From: Bacillus rhizoplanae | GTDB lineage: Bacteria > Bacillota > Bacilli > Bacillales > Bacillaceae_G | Reading direction: 5' to 3' | Length of the DNA stretch: 64,000 bases | Assembly (NCBI RefSeq): GCF_917563915.1 | Contig: NZ_CAKJTI010000003.1 | Location: 62,001-126,000, forward strand | Shown here: positions 1-8,971 of the stretch, piece by piece | How the letters are laid out: the number at the start of each line of letters is the position of its first letter | Position numbering within the stretch: the first letter of the stretch is position 1 | The notes under the pieces: model-generated | Seen by the model: only the letters and a program-made list of their open reading frames with translations | What the model was told of the DNA's origin: nothing | The model's database searches: none | Program-made: the position numbers and the translations under genes

Positions 1-445
1 TATTATTGGGATTAGCCTGTGAAAGTTGAATCTTTAACTGTTCATACTCAGTCCGAGCAGTTTTATTATTTTTTAAGTAATCTCTAAAACACAATTGTTC
101 AATTAAATATTTATTACCCTTTTCATACATATGAATTTGATGTGTTCTCGGTTCTCCCTTATTAAAATAATATCTTTCAGGTAAGACATCTTTTCTATAC
201 CTATAATTTAACTGTTCTAACTTAGCAATACATTTCACACCATTTTCAAAATTCTTTAATTCAATCGCAATATCAATAATAGGTTTTGCACTCAAGTGTG
301 GAATAGAAGTACTTCCAATATGGTGTATTGCCAAAATGTATTCTCCAATTTGTTTTTCAATTAATTGTTTCTCTTTTAAAAATTCGAATTCCCATTCCTC
401 AGTCCAAGGAACTAAAAAAACTTCACCACGGGGTAATCCTAACAT
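1..445 (-). CDS. GrpB family protein (UPF0157), 3' end outside window
   Basis: The gene reads leftward from ATG at 445-443, with an AGGAGG ribosome site at 456-461, and is open to base 1, so the C-terminus is missing. The translation begins MLGLPRGEVFLVPWTEEW and continues through HHIGSTSIPHLSAKPIIDI, the nucleotidyltransferase-like signature of the GrpB/UPF0157 family. The family belongs to the polymerase-beta-like nucleotidyltransferase fold; its cellular role is not established and older names tied to CoA kinase are unreliable. About 148 codons are visible, most of a usual 170-180-residue protein. Neighbours are island remnants, so it may be accessory. Confident on family, not on function. 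Confidence 0.85.
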   Translation of the reverse strand, partial: MLGLPRGEVFLVPWTEEWEFEFLKEKQLIEKQIGEYILAIHHIGSTSIPHLSAKPIIDIAIELKNFENGVKCIAKLEQLNYRYRKDVLPERYYFNKGEPRTHQIHMYEKGNKYLIEQLCFRDYLKNNKTARTEYEQLKIQLSQANPNN

Positions 446-529
446 TTGATTAATTCCTCCTGCATACAGCCCGTTTCTTAACGAACCAAATATCGAAATA
501 TTTTCTCTTTTATTATATAGCATACAAAT

Positions 530-570
530 AAAAAGATGGTGTAGAATTCCAATTCAGGCCATCTTTTTTT
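530..570 (+). terminator. Rho-independent terminator-like hairpin
   Basis: The arms aaaaagatgg and ccatcttttt enclose a loop of about 19 bases, and a run of seven T follows on the + strand. No intact + strand gene lies upstream, so it is probably left over from a lost gene. It also lies upstream of the GrpB gene. Confidence 0.6.
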
Positions 571-643
571 ATGCATATTAGAATTTATAAACTATACTTA
601 TAGATTCTAGTTTAATATGTTTATTTTATGATCTTATTTTAAG

Positions 644-846
644 GTGGTGGATATTGTGATAGTACAGGAAGCATTACTTGATGGTAGTAAGAAAAGGTAT
701 ATGCTTCTAGATGAAAGAGGAATACCTGTATGAAGTATTTGAAACATTTAGATGCAACAGGAAAGAGTGGCAATACGCAGAGGTTTATAAAAAAATCTAA
801 TGGCACTCCGGTTCCTACATGTTCAACAATCGGGCCAGATAATTGA
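644..846 (+). pseudogene. Tyrosine recombinase N-terminal fragment, frameshifted
   Basis: After an AAGGTGG-like ribosome site the frame starting around 644 reads VVDIVIVQEALLDGSKKRY then MLLDERGIPV and hits TGA at 731. The shifted frame from 730 resumes with MKYLKHLDATGKSGNTQR, the usual continuation of the N-terminal core-binding region in B. cereus-group phage-type integrases, then loses family resemblance and stops at 846. No catalytic Arg/His/Tyr segment remains. A few codons are missing at the frameshift compared with what I recall of intact relatives. The piece lies at the left side of the accessory region and may record its integration. Identification is by recognition, not alignment. 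Confidence 0.6.
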
Positions 847-1074
847 ATAAACAGGTGCACAAATCTCTACTTTTTTATGTAGCTGCTAGGTTTCTTCGTT
901 TTGTTGGCGGTACCTCTTAAATATTTGGTTGATAAACTATTAAGTTTCCCTTGAATATACTAGATACTTTTATCTACAATCCCATTATTTTACATAAATC
1001 TAAATTTTCATATTTTACAGTAAATTTACTCTAAGAAAATATAAATATAATATTTTTACATTACAATTCAAAAA

Positions 1075-1347
1075 GGGCCTATTCAAAAAGCACCATTTCA
1101 GTTTAATGAGAGCAACAGAAGGAGAAAATCAAGGTTCCAATATTGGAACCGAAAGGGGGATTTCCGTGACGAAAAATCTCCTCTCATCTCGATCGATGGG
1201 AGGATGCCTGCCATCCTTGTAAAGCGGAGCGACCTTCTCCAGCACAACGGAGTCGTCGACATGATCGATATAATCAATGAGTTCCGCATCAAAGTTTCAC
1301 TACGGCTTTGTTTTTCACTCAATTTTACAAGCTTTTTGAACAGACTC
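1075..1347. mobile_element. IS remnant with terminal inverted repeats
   Basis: The left end (gggcctattcaaaaagc, 1075-1091) and right end (gctttttgaacagactc, 1331-1347) are imperfect inverted repeats, 14 of 17 matching, like ends of insertion sequences. The 273-bp interior is too short for a transposase. On the minus strand there is a protein-like open stretch (about 53 residues, DAELIDYIDHVDDS onward) that I cannot name. Inside, 1133-1150 is a perfect 18-bp palindrome. No clear target duplication is visible. The right end lies 33 bases upstream of the start codon at 1380, so the element may carry or disrupt that gene's promoter. The rest of 847-1074 shows nothing recognisable. Confidence 0.5.
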
Positions 1348-1379
1348 TTAAAATACTTAAAATATGGAGGTTTTCTGTA

Positions 1380-4300
1380 ATGAAAAGAATATTATCCATT
1401 TCCCTCGTATTCACGATGATATTCGTTATGTTATCGACCACCGCAGACGCACTTGCAAACGAATCGGACGACAAACTCGTCAAAATCGACAATATGCAGC
1501 CAGTTTACGGTCAAACGATCACCGCCAGTGCAATCATGGGTCATGGGTCAAATGGCAAAAATCTCACATTTCAATGGCAAGTACAGGAATCACGTATAAG
1601 CGATAAATATATTAATGTCAAATCGGGTGGTACATCCAAAAGTTACACCGTAACGTTAAATGATATTGGTAAAAAATTACGCGTTGTAGTTGGTTTACCA
1701 TCAAATGGTGACAAAAAAACTTCATTACCCACGAACGCAGTATTAAATGCTAACCCCCTTATTGCATCGATTAAATTCGATAATAATTTAAAGGACGATG
1801 TAAATCAAGAGAATTTAACAAAAAATGGAAATTATAGTTATGTAGACGGTGTGTTACCAGGGACCAAAGCTCTGCACTTAGAAAGCGGAGACGGCAATTA
1901 TGTCGGTACGAAGCATAGCTTGAATTTTGGTAATGACAGTTTTACCACATCCTTCTGGTATAAGGGTGACACTAACAATAATCAGGTAATATTATCAAAC
2001 AAGGATTTTACTAAGAGCTCTAACGAAGGATGGGCGATTTATACATCAGCTAATTCGGTCAATATGAATTTAGGATTCCCGACCGCATCAGTGAAATTTG
2101 GGCGCGACACGTTTAATGCTTCCAAGTGGCGTTACGTGACATTTGTTGTAGACAGAGATAAAATGCTCGGATCGTTGTATATTGATGGTTACAAAATGAC
2201 TGAAACTTCGCTGGGGATCGGAACTTTAGATACATCGAACCCATTAAATATAGGTAGCGACGGATTGGGCAAACATGGCGGTAATTCATTCGATATAGCT
2301 GATCTGAATGTTTGGAAAGGTGCATTTAGCAGTGATGTAGTTCAAGCTAATTATAATAGTTACGCTGTAAATAAAGTAGATATGAACGCACTTAACGACA
2401 AAATATCAGAAGCAAATAAAATAATAGCAGACGGTCTCGGCAACGGCTTCAGCGAAACCGATTTTGATCATTTGAAAAAGGTCTTGAATACGACATCTAC
2501 GGTTGCAACAACGCAAAAAGAAAAATTATATACACAGGAAACCATCAATTATTACGAACGTGAACTAAACAACGCCATATTCATCTATCAAAAAAGCAAT
2601 AAAACATTAACTCCCGCCGGTTTAAATATGATTGTGGACAGCGACCCGGAAGTAAGTGCTAATCCCGCAACAATCGCGCGCATTGAAAAAGATTACAGAA
2701 CAGAACTGAGACTATTCCCACAGGCCGACGTACTCTTTATTCCTGGCGACGTTACCGGCGGTAACAACGCCAATGAATATGTGTGGATGAAAAATCTGAC
2801 AGACATATACAATAAACTTAAAGGTGAGGGTCTGTTTGACAATACGAAGCTTTATATGGTAAGAGGCAACCATGATATGGGCGGCGCCGAACAATTTATA
2901 CCTGTCGGTTCGGCGGGCGCGTGGAACGCCTCAACGAATTCATACGATAACAATTTCTTTAATAGTGCTTATAGGGTAAAGGTAAAAGGATATAATTTTG
3001 TGGGTTTTGACGGAAATTATAACAACGACAATACGGTGGGAAAAACCAAAAATTTTCTCGACCAAATTAAAAAAGAAGCGGATTACGATTCAACCAAACC
3101 CATATTTGTATCTTCTCACTACCCTATAAGCGGAACTGTATGGGGATCGGCATGGAGCAGCGCGGCAAGTAATAATGTTGGTAAATATATTGCCGACAAT
3201 AATTTTTCGCAGGTGGTATATATGTCAGGTCATACGCAATACGACCCGACCGACGAACGTTCTCACTATCAAGGTGCGGCTACGTATCTCGACAGCGGTG
3301 CGAGTTCATATTCCAGCTATATTGATAACGGTCCGTACGGCGGATATATAGAAGGCTCGTATATTAATTACAAAACCACACCTCGCATCGCGAATTTCAT
3401 AGAGGTTTACGGTTCAAAAATTATCATCAAACAGTATAATTTAAGTACAGATGAATATGTAGGCACACCTTCTGTAAAAATCGTTGGTGAAGGGAAAGAG
3501 GCCTTTACCTATAGCAGGAGCGATATAAGAGATCTCATAGCTCCGCAGTTTGAAGAGGGTATTACGGTCGATTCCTACAAAAACAACGAACTTGCTTTTA
3601 CAATTAAGCAAGCAAATGACAATGTGCGCGTTTTGGAATATAATATTCAGCTTATCAACAAGCTCACGGGGAAAGTGGACAAATCGTTTAACAGCCTTTC
3701 GCTGCCGCTAGACAAACCATTCGATGAATACAGACATTATAAGTTTACAGATTTGTCGCCGACTACTCCATATATACTCAGGGTATTCGCCGACGATTCC
3801 ATGTATAACCGTTCGTCGCAGGACATTGACATTGAGGCTCAAAGTGTTAATTTAAACAGCATCACTGCGCCTGCTGACATAACAGGGTTGACAATCGGAA
3901 CGGCGAAGACAGCGGACGCCCTTGGATTGCCAAAGACAGTATCCTTGGATACTGATACAGGCAGGGGAGAAGCCAATGTGACATGGAATGTAGATGCTTC
4001 AAAATATGATCCCACTGTAAAGGCTGCACAAACCTTCGCTGTCAATGGAACTGTAACTTTGCCAACTGGGGTGAGAAATCCCAATAACGTGCCTTTGACA
4101 ACAAGCATCAGTGTAACTGTTGATGCAGCAGCTTTTATTAAAGCAGCAAACTATACCTCTATGAACAATGTAAAGAAAGAGGACACCAATGACATTGGCG
4201 GCGGACAGCATCTTGGATATATTGGTCCGGATTCTTGGATGGAATACAGTGACATCGATATTCCGTCATCAGGAACTTATACCCTGCAATACAGGGTGGC

Positions 4301-4529
4301 TGTCAATAAGTCGGCAGGATCCGGCATCACATTTATCGTAGACGGAGTTCCGCAGAAGACAACGACATTGCCGAATACAGGAGGGTGGGCGAATTGGTCA
4401 ACAGTGTCCGATAAGGTTACACTGGCGGCCGGGAAGCATACAATAAGGCTTCAGGCAGCTTCAGACGGATTTAATATCAACTGGGTCAAAATATTGTATC
4501 CAACAAATCCTAATCCCCAGTCTAATTGA
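1380..4529 (+). CDS. Secreted multidomain calcineurin-like metallophosphoesterase
   Basis: I start the gene at ATG 1380, behind GGAGG at about 1366, giving 1049 residues; an in-frame start at 1308 would lie inside the IS remnant. A signal peptide (MKRILSISLVFTMIFVML, cut near ADALA) is followed by an Ig-like module (about 30-105), a LamG/concanavalin-like module (about 130-325) and a helical spacer. The calcineurin-type phosphoesterase domain (about 420-690) shows GDVTGG, RGNHDMGG, SSHYPISG and SGHTQY. Then come a fibronectin-like stretch, an Ig-like repeat (about 830-915) and a CBM6-like carbohydrate-binding module to the end. Likely an extracellular phosphodiesterase or phosphatase acting at a glycan surface; the substrate is unknown. 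It ends without a surface anchor, but decayed SLH sequence follows at 5641, so the ancestral protein was probably longer. Visibly higher GC than neighbours. Confidence 0.8.
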   Translation: MKRILSISLVFTMIFVMLSTTADALANESDDKLVKIDNMQPVYGQTITASAIMGHGSNGKNLTFQWQVQESRISDKYINVKSGGTSKSYTVTLNDIGKKLRVVVGLPSNGDKKTSLPTNAVLNANPLIASIKFDNNLKDDVNQENLTKNGNYSYVDGVLPGTKALHLESGDGNYVGTKHSLNFGNDSFTTSFWYKGDTNNNQVILSNKDFTKSSNEGWAIYTSANSVNMNLGFPTASVKFGRDTFNASKWRYVTFVVDRDKMLGSLYIDGYKMTETSLGIGTLDTSNPLNIGSDGLGKHGGNSFDIADLNVWKGAFSSDVVQANYNSYAVNKVDMNALNDKISEANKIIADGLGNGFSETDFDHLKKVLNTTSTVATTQKEKLYTQETINYYERELNNAIFIYQKSNKTLTPAGLNMIVDSDPEVSANPATIARIEKDYRTELRLFPQADVLFIPGDVTGGNNANEYVWMKNLTDIYNKLKGEGLFDNTKLYMVRGNHDMGGAEQFIPVGSAGAWNASTNSYDNNFFNSAYRVKVKGYNFVGFDGNYNNDNTVGKTKNFLDQIKKEADYDSTKPIFVSSHYPISGTVWGSAWSSAASNNVGKYIADNNFSQVVYMSGHTQYDPTDERSHYQGAATYLDSGASSYSSYIDNGPYGGYIEGSYINYKTTPRIANFIEVYGSKIIIKQYNLSTDEYVGTPSVKIVGEGKEAFTYSRSDIRDLIAPQFEEGITVDSYKNNELAFTIKQANDNVRVLEYNIQLINKLTGKVDKSFNSLSLPLDKPFDEYRHYKFTDLSPTTPYILRVFADDSMYNRSSQDIDIEAQSVNLNSITAPADITGLTIGTAKTADALGLPKTVSLDTDTGRGEANVTWNVDASKYDPTVKAAQTFAVNGTVTLPTGVRNPNNVPLTTSISVTVDAAAFIKAANYTSMNNVKKEDTNDIGGGQHLGYIGPDSWMEYSDIDIPSSGTYTLQYRVAVNKSAGSGITFIVDGVPQKTTTLPNTGGWANWSTVSDKVTLAAGKHTIRLQAASDGFNINWVKILYPTNPNPQSN

Positions 4530-4543
4530 CAGGCTTATAACAG

Positions 4544-5148
4544 GTGGTCCCTGATCAAGCATTCAATCTGACGATGGGATTGACCAGCGTAACAGAAACT
4601 GTAATACCGAAGACATCGTAGACTTCAAGCCGGTTGCCGTGGATACGAACATAGGCGAAATACCCGCACTTCCTGCACAAGTTGAGGCCGTATACAATGA
4701 CGGAACAACAGGGGCAGTGAATGTTGTATGGGAGGAAATCACAGCAGACATGGTTGCGAAGGCGGGCACATTTGCCGTGAACGGAACAGTGGAAGGAACA
4801 AGGTTAAAAGCGAAAGCGACTTATCGAGTAAAATTCGTTGATCAAGGTAAGACGCTCTTAAACATCCAACCACCTGCAGTAATCACCGAATTGGCCAACG
4901 GAATAGCGAAGACGGCCGCGGCTCTTGGGTTGCTGGCTACGATCGAACTGGTTACCGATACGGGAAGCTTGAATGCGAACGTGACCTGGGATGTCAATCG
5001 CGCAAGCTATGATTCGTCCGCCAAAACTGCGCAAACGTTCACGGTAACAGGAACCGTAACCTTGCCGGAAGGTGTGTCCAATCCGAACAATGTAGCCTTG
5101 GCAACAGATATCAACGTAACCGCCAATGCGTTCACGACATCGCGTTGA
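4544..5148 (+). pseudogene. Decayed Ig-like segment of the surface protein
   Basis: After the stop at 4529, coding-like sequence resumes. One frame reads VVPDQAFNLTMGLTSVTETV and stops at TAG 4618-4620; the other frame, open from about 4609, carries EDIVDFKPVAVDTN, a bacterial Ig-like domain ending near TYRVKFV, and a second Ig-like unit (NANVTWDVNRASYDSS through TVTLPEGVSNPNN) closely related to residues 860-910 of the protein encoded at 1380. It stops at 5148. Without a start codon and ribosome site of its own, I read it as the frameshifted continuation of the upstream gene. Confidence 0.65.
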
Positions 5149-5191
5149 CTGCGGTATGGTCAGGCGTTGACAGGCGATAGATTCGCATGCT

Positions 5192-5380
5192 TACCAAGGT
5201 GACACGCTTTGTCAATGGATTGATAATGCCGGGATTACCACGAGTTTGCTGTAAAAATTGGCAGACAACAATCTGAACAGCTTTGTGAATGAAGTGAAGG
5301 CTCAAAGCGGGAAGCACATCTCAAACGAAGCGGCTGAATATTTGCTGCGAGACGCTCAATATGTATTGACACAAAAGTAG
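5192..5380 (+). pseudogene. Decayed helical linker of an S-layer-type protein
   Basis: One frame reads YQGDTLCQWIDNAGITTSLL, an in-frame TAA, then KLADNNLNSFVNEVKAQSG and EAAEYLLRDAQYVLTQK with a stop at 5380. This resembles the helical module often found between Ig-like and SLH modules in Paenibacillus surface proteins. The internal stop makes it non-functional. Between here and 5640 the only clear structure is a G-rich hairpin (5466-5488, stem gggggag/ctccccc) that could be an old terminator. Confidence 0.5.
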
Positions 5381-5640
5381 AGCAATTCAAGTGTTTGAAA
5401 CCAAAAGTATACACGCAGGTGTCATCACATTAGCGACATTTAGGATGGATCGGTAATGAAACGGGGGGGGAGATCAATTTTCTCCCCCTCATTATTTGGA
5501 CGATTAATGGTACCAAAGGTGTACTAAAGCTGCATTTCCTCGCTCTGCAACGGGATACCGGCTCATATTTCATATGTAATGTGACAGTCGCTGGCGCCGT
5601 CGGTGTAGAAATTGACCTAATTGTTGTCCAGTCGGTTGTT

Positions 5641-6025
5641 GTGAAAGATATTGACAGACACTGGGGGTAAAGACGCCATTGAGAAGCTTGCTAGCGCAGG
5701 AGTGATTACCGGATATGATGACGGGACGTTCAAGCCGAACAAAACGATTAACCGTGAAAACATGGTTATTATTCTATCCCGTATTGTGGACTTAAGTAAA
5801 GTGGACAAAGATGCTTCCAAAGGCAACTTTGCGGATATAGCAAGCGCAAGCTCTTATACAGCAAATCAAATCAAGGATGCGGAAAAAGCGGGAATCATCA
5901 GCGTCAAGGGCAATGGCTTATTTGATCCGAAGGGCAACTCCACACGCGCAGAGGCGCTTACGATCGTTCTGAACGCATTGACCCTTAACCCACAAGTAAA
6001 AACACTCTTGGACAGCTTGAAATAA
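5641..6025 (+). pseudogene. Two SLH (S-layer homology) domains, frameshifted
   Basis: The frame at 5641 reads VKDIDRHWG and meets TAA; one base shifted, the sequence continues KDAIEKLASAGVITGYDDG and FKPNKTINRENMVIILSRI, an SLH domain, then a second SLH domain (FADIASASSYTANQIKDAEK to RAEALTIVLNAL) and a stop at 6025. An extra T after TGGGGG (about 5667) explains the shift. SLH domains bind pyruvylated secondary cell-wall polymer and anchor surface proteins. The third SLH domain usual in such anchors is absent. Best read as the lost C-terminal anchor of the protein at 1380. Confidence 0.7.
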
Positions 6026-6122
6026 GTCGAGCAACATGTTCAAGTTGCAGATTGAACGTTCGTAACCGGATAAACTATATTGCAGGTTGTATTACTAACA
6101 TTTCATGAAAAGGGGTTCCGCT

Positions 6123-7220
6123 ATGAAGCAGCGTTCATTTCTGTCCATGTTCATCATCATGATCTTATTATTTTTTGGGACTGCCACAACTTCACTTGCG
6201 CATTCCATAAATATGAATTACTCGGATTTAAACATTGAAGGGAACGAGATTCTCTACGATCTTTTTATTGAACAAAGAGACTTGTTTCCACAATTCGGTA
6301 CTGACTTGGATAATCTGGTGAACGATGAACTGGCCTCGCAAAAAATCGAATCCTATCTACAGAAAGGTCTTCGCATAGATGCAGATTCGAAGCCCTTAAC
6401 GATGGAATTGGTTTCGATGAACATGGCGCAAAAGGGTGCCGCAAGAGGCGTGGAATTTCAACTAAAGTTTATCGCCGATGAAGAAATCAAACAATTTAAT
6501 CTTCATTACGATCTGGTGTTTGACGATGCGCCTGCTCATACGAGTGTACTTATGGTCCATGCAGGGGAATATTTTCAGCAGGATATGATTGATAGCACTA
6601 ATAGAGATATTCTGATTAACCTTCCCCATATTGATAGCACTAAAAGTGATAATCTGAGCGACGTTCCCCAGCCTAAGATTGGCGCTGTTTTGTGGAAATA
6701 CTTTAAGCTTGGAATCGAACACATTTTGACAGGTTATGATCATTTGTTGTTTTTGTTATCCTTAGTATTAATCGCATCTCGCTTCAAGGATGCGTTGAAA
6801 ATTGTTACTGCTTTTACAATCGCCCACAGCATAACACTATTCTTGGTGGCCACCGACCGTATTCAGGTCAGTTCGCATTGGGTCGAAGCCTTGATTGCCC
6901 TGACGATCTGTTATGTGGCAGTGGAAAATATGTTTGTTCAAAAGGCGAAATGGAGGTGGATATTGACAGCCATATTTGGCCTGATTCACGGTATGGGCTT
7001 CGCCGGGGCTTTAGCTGAAACAGGACTTCCAAAAGAAAATCTGATTGGCTCACTCCTGATGTTTAATTTAGGTGTGGAAACAGGCCAACTATTGATTTTA
7101 TGCCTAGTACTGCCCCTCTTGATATGGCTGCGAAGGTTCCCATGGTATCGTAAAATGATGATCTCAACGTCTTGCCTTATTTTTGTGCTGGCATTTTATT
7201 GGTTGATTCAAAGATTGTAA
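6123..7220 (+). CDS. HupE/UreJ family membrane protein
   Basis: Start chosen at ATG 6123, seven bases after AAAAGGGG; an in-frame ATG at 6105 precedes that site. The 365-residue product has a signal peptide (MKQRSFLSMFIIMILLFF, ending near SLAHS), an extracytoplasmic domain of about 150 residues, and a C-terminal bundle of roughly six membrane segments. The family signatures EHILTGYDHLLFLLSL, FTIAHSITLFL, LIHGMGFAGAL and LFNLGVETGQL are all present. HupE/UreJ proteins are associated with nickel or cobalt uptake for hydrogenase and urease, but this extended form has no assigned substrate and no such enzymes are nearby. It is intact although both flanks are decayed surface-protein fragments, suggesting it arrived with the island. 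Confidence 0.8.
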   Translation: MKQRSFLSMFIIMILLFFGTATTSLAHSINMNYSDLNIEGNEILYDLFIEQRDLFPQFGTDLDNLVNDELASQKIESYLQKGLRIDADSKPLTMELVSMNMAQKGAARGVEFQLKFIADEEIKQFNLHYDLVFDDAPAHTSVLMVHAGEYFQQDMIDSTNRDILINLPHIDSTKSDNLSDVPQPKIGAVLWKYFKLGIEHILTGYDHLLFLLSLVLIASRFKDALKIVTAFTIAHSITLFLVATDRIQVSSHWVEALIALTICYVAVENMFVQKAKWRWILTAIFGLIHGMGFAGALAETGLPKENLIGSLLMFNLGVETGQLLILCLVLPLLIWLRRFPWYRKMMISTSCLIFVLAFYWLIQRL

Positions 7221-7244
7221 TTAGGCTATTTATTGATCAATACG

Positions 7245-7277
7245 AGAGTTAGCGGTATTTTTGCTAGCTCTTTTTTA
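7245..7277 (+). terminator. Terminator of the HupE-like gene
   Basis: Arms agagttagc and gctagctct (one G-T pair) enclose a nine-base loop and run into TTTTTT, 25 bases after the stop at 7220. Confidence 0.75.
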
Positions 7278-7375
7278 TTATTGCGTGTCTAACCAAGTCA
7301 GGCACAACTAGCTGGTATAGTCCGGTCGAGGTAAGAGCCTAGTCGCCTCGTAGCTGACAAGCAGCTCGTGAAGAC

Positions 7376-7927
7376 TATGATCCTACGGTAAAGACTGTAC
7401 AGACCTTTACTGTAAATGGAACTGTAACTTTGCCAAATGGGGTGGAAAATCCCAATAACGTCCCTTTGACAACAAGCATTAAAGTAACGATTAATAAGAT
7501 TCCTCAGTCTCAAATGACGGCAACGGCGACAAGTCAGGAAACGGTTGGTGAAAATAATTCAGCATCTATGGCGATTGACGGAAATTCACAAACTTTTTGG
7601 CATACAAAGTGGGATAAATCTGATGTACTTCCTCAATCGATTACATTAAATCTTGGAGGAACTTATCCAATCGATAAGGCCGCGTATTTACCAAGGCCAT
7701 CAGGCAGCAACGGAAATATTACAGGATATAACGTTTATGTAAGTACAGATGGAGTGACCTTTACTAAAGTTGCAAGCGGAACTTGGGCAAACGACAATGC
7801 GGAGAAAGTAGCAACTTTTGATCCGACAGATGCATCATATGTCAAGCTCGAAGCAACGGCGGGTGTTAACGGCTGGGCATCGGTTGCGGAAATTAGCGTC
7901 CTTGAAACAGAAACTGTAAAGAAGTAG
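7376..7927 (+). pseudogene. Ig-like plus discoidin (F5/8 type C) domain fragment
   Basis: The frame opens abruptly inside an Ig-like module (YDPTVKTVQTFTVNGTVTLP then PNGVENPNNVPLTTSIKVT), nearly the same at DNA level as 4010-4120. It continues into an F5/8-type-C/CBM32-like domain (SQETVGENNSASMAIDGN, FWHTKWDKSDVLPQSITLNL, DASYVKLEATAGVNGWASVA) and stops at 7927. There is no proper start: the only in-frame initiator (TTG 7430) is inside the Ig module and has no ribosome site. It is the 3' end of a second surface protein of the same modular family, its front replaced by unrelated sequence (7280-7375) after the HupE-like gene. Confidence 0.65.
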
Positions 7928-8071
7928 CTTCTAACTTAAAAGAATTTATTGTATTGAATTCTGAATTTGAAGATGTGATTGATGAGGATTAATAAACAAA
8001 ATTTTCCGATTTTAGCTTATAAAAAACTTATTAGTTATTCAATTAAAGGGCGCGATTATGAAACAAAAAGT

Positions 8072-8125
8072 AAAAGGGATGATACATATTAGTCATGTAT
8101 AATATGTATTGCCCCTTATTTTTTA
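8072..8125 (+). terminator. Possible terminator (long imperfect hairpin)
   Basis: aaaagggatgatacat pairs, with wobbles, with atgtattgcccctt around an AT-rich loop, followed by TATTTTTTATG. Upstream, a short frame (SNLKEFIVLNSEFEDVIDED, stop near 7990) could be the tail of a lost gene. Otherwise 7928-8269 has no gene I can support. Confidence 0.4.
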
Positions 8126-8185
8126 TGACTTTTTCCGATTTAGGTCTTGATAATTTTTATAACAACTTTATTATTTGTGTACAGC

Positions 8186-8230
8186 CCGCCCAATCAAATC
8201 GAGCTCTTACAGCTGCTAATACGGGATAAA
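8186..8230 (-). repeat. Degenerate bcr1 fragment
   Basis: Read on the minus strand, TTTATCCCGTATTAGCAGC and the later GATTTGATTGGGCGGGC match the ends of bcr1 with the middle missing. The ATAAA end touches the T-tail of the pssA terminator. Confidence 0.5.
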
Positions 8231-8231
8231 A

Positions 8232-8268
8232 AAGAATCCTTCCTATCATACAGGAAGGATTCTTTTTT
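8232..8268. terminator. Bidirectional terminator after pssA
   Basis: Perfect 13-base arms (aagaatccttcct / aggaaggattctt) around a seven-base loop, with T-runs on both strands. It ends pssA on the minus strand. Confidence 0.85.
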
Positions 8269-8269
8269 A

Positions 8270-8971
8270 CTATTTGTTTGACCGCTTCTTTTGTGCCGGT
8301 CGTTGTCTAAGAAATTGTGACAGCATAAACAAAATATAGAGTGGAATAGCAATGAATAGAAAAATTGAAATATTACCAAAGCTCGTTTTATACATCGTAT
8401 AAATAATCCCAATTAAAAAGAGTGTTACGATAATACTATATTTTGGAATTGGTACATCTTTCATGCTTGGAATACGAATACGACTAACCATAAGAAATGC
8501 AAATGCCACGAATACTGTAATAAGTACGATTTTTGGAATCACATGTGAAAATAACGTTAAGAAAGCAACGATACCACCTGCAGCTGTAATTGGTACACCA
8601 GTAAAGTATTTCATTGATGTTGATGATGGTGTGACATTGAAGCGAGCTAATCTGTATGCTCCAAATAGAGGGAAAAGTCCTGCTATGTATAATCCGATAA
8701 TACCGTAATTAGAGAAGGATGTGTAATACATCAATACAGCGGGTGCAGCACCAAATGTAACTACGTCTGCTAATGAATCAAGTTCTTTTCCGAGTTGTGA
8801 ATCGACACGAAGTAAGCGTGCGATTCTTCCATCAAGGCTATCTAGCATCATTCCGATTAAAACTAAAATTGCCGCTGATTTGTAGTATCCTAATGAAGCG
8901 TAGCCGATGGATAGAAATCCACTATATAAATTTCCGAGCGTAAATAAGTTTGGAATGGCTGCTCTGTACAA
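8270..8971 (-). CDS. pssA: CDP-diacylglycerol-serine O-phosphatidyltransferase
   Basis: A 233-residue integral membrane protein that makes phosphatidylserine from CDP-diacylglycerol and L-serine, the precursor of phosphatidylethanolamine. The CDP-alcohol phosphotransferase signature is complete: DSLDGRIARLL, then G and D-x3-D in GKELDSLADVVTFG. About six membrane segments follow, and the tail is basic (RQRPAQKKRSNK). The start is TTG at 8971 behind AAGGGATC; an ATG alternative would remove the conserved N-terminus. No psd gene is adjacent, unlike B. subtilis. Single-gene unit ending at the hairpin 8232-8268. Confidence 0.92.
   Translation of the reverse strand: MYRAAIPNLFTLGNLYSGFLSIGYASLGYYKSAAILVLIGMMLDSLDGRIARLLRVDSQLGKELDSLADVVTFGAAPAVLMYYTSFSNYGIIGLYIAGLFPLFGAYRLARFNVTPSSTSMKYFTGVPITAAGGIVAFLTLFSHVIPKIVLITVFVAFAFLMVSRIRIPSMKDVPIPKYSIIVTLFLIGIIYTMYKTSFGNISIFLFIAIPLYILFMLSQFLRQRPAQKKRSNK

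Noticed and set aside
639-860. Minus-strand open frame over the integrase fragment
   Set aside because: Composition is not protein-like and it lies opposite a recognisable recombinase fragment.
1308-1379. Upstream extension of the phosphoesterase gene to 1308
   Set aside because: No ribosome site there, it lies inside the IS remnant, and a signal peptide starts exactly at 1380 behind GGAGG.
8040-8101. 14-residue ORF (MKQKVKGMIHISHV)
   Set aside because: Weak ribosome spacing, and it runs into a terminator-like hairpin.
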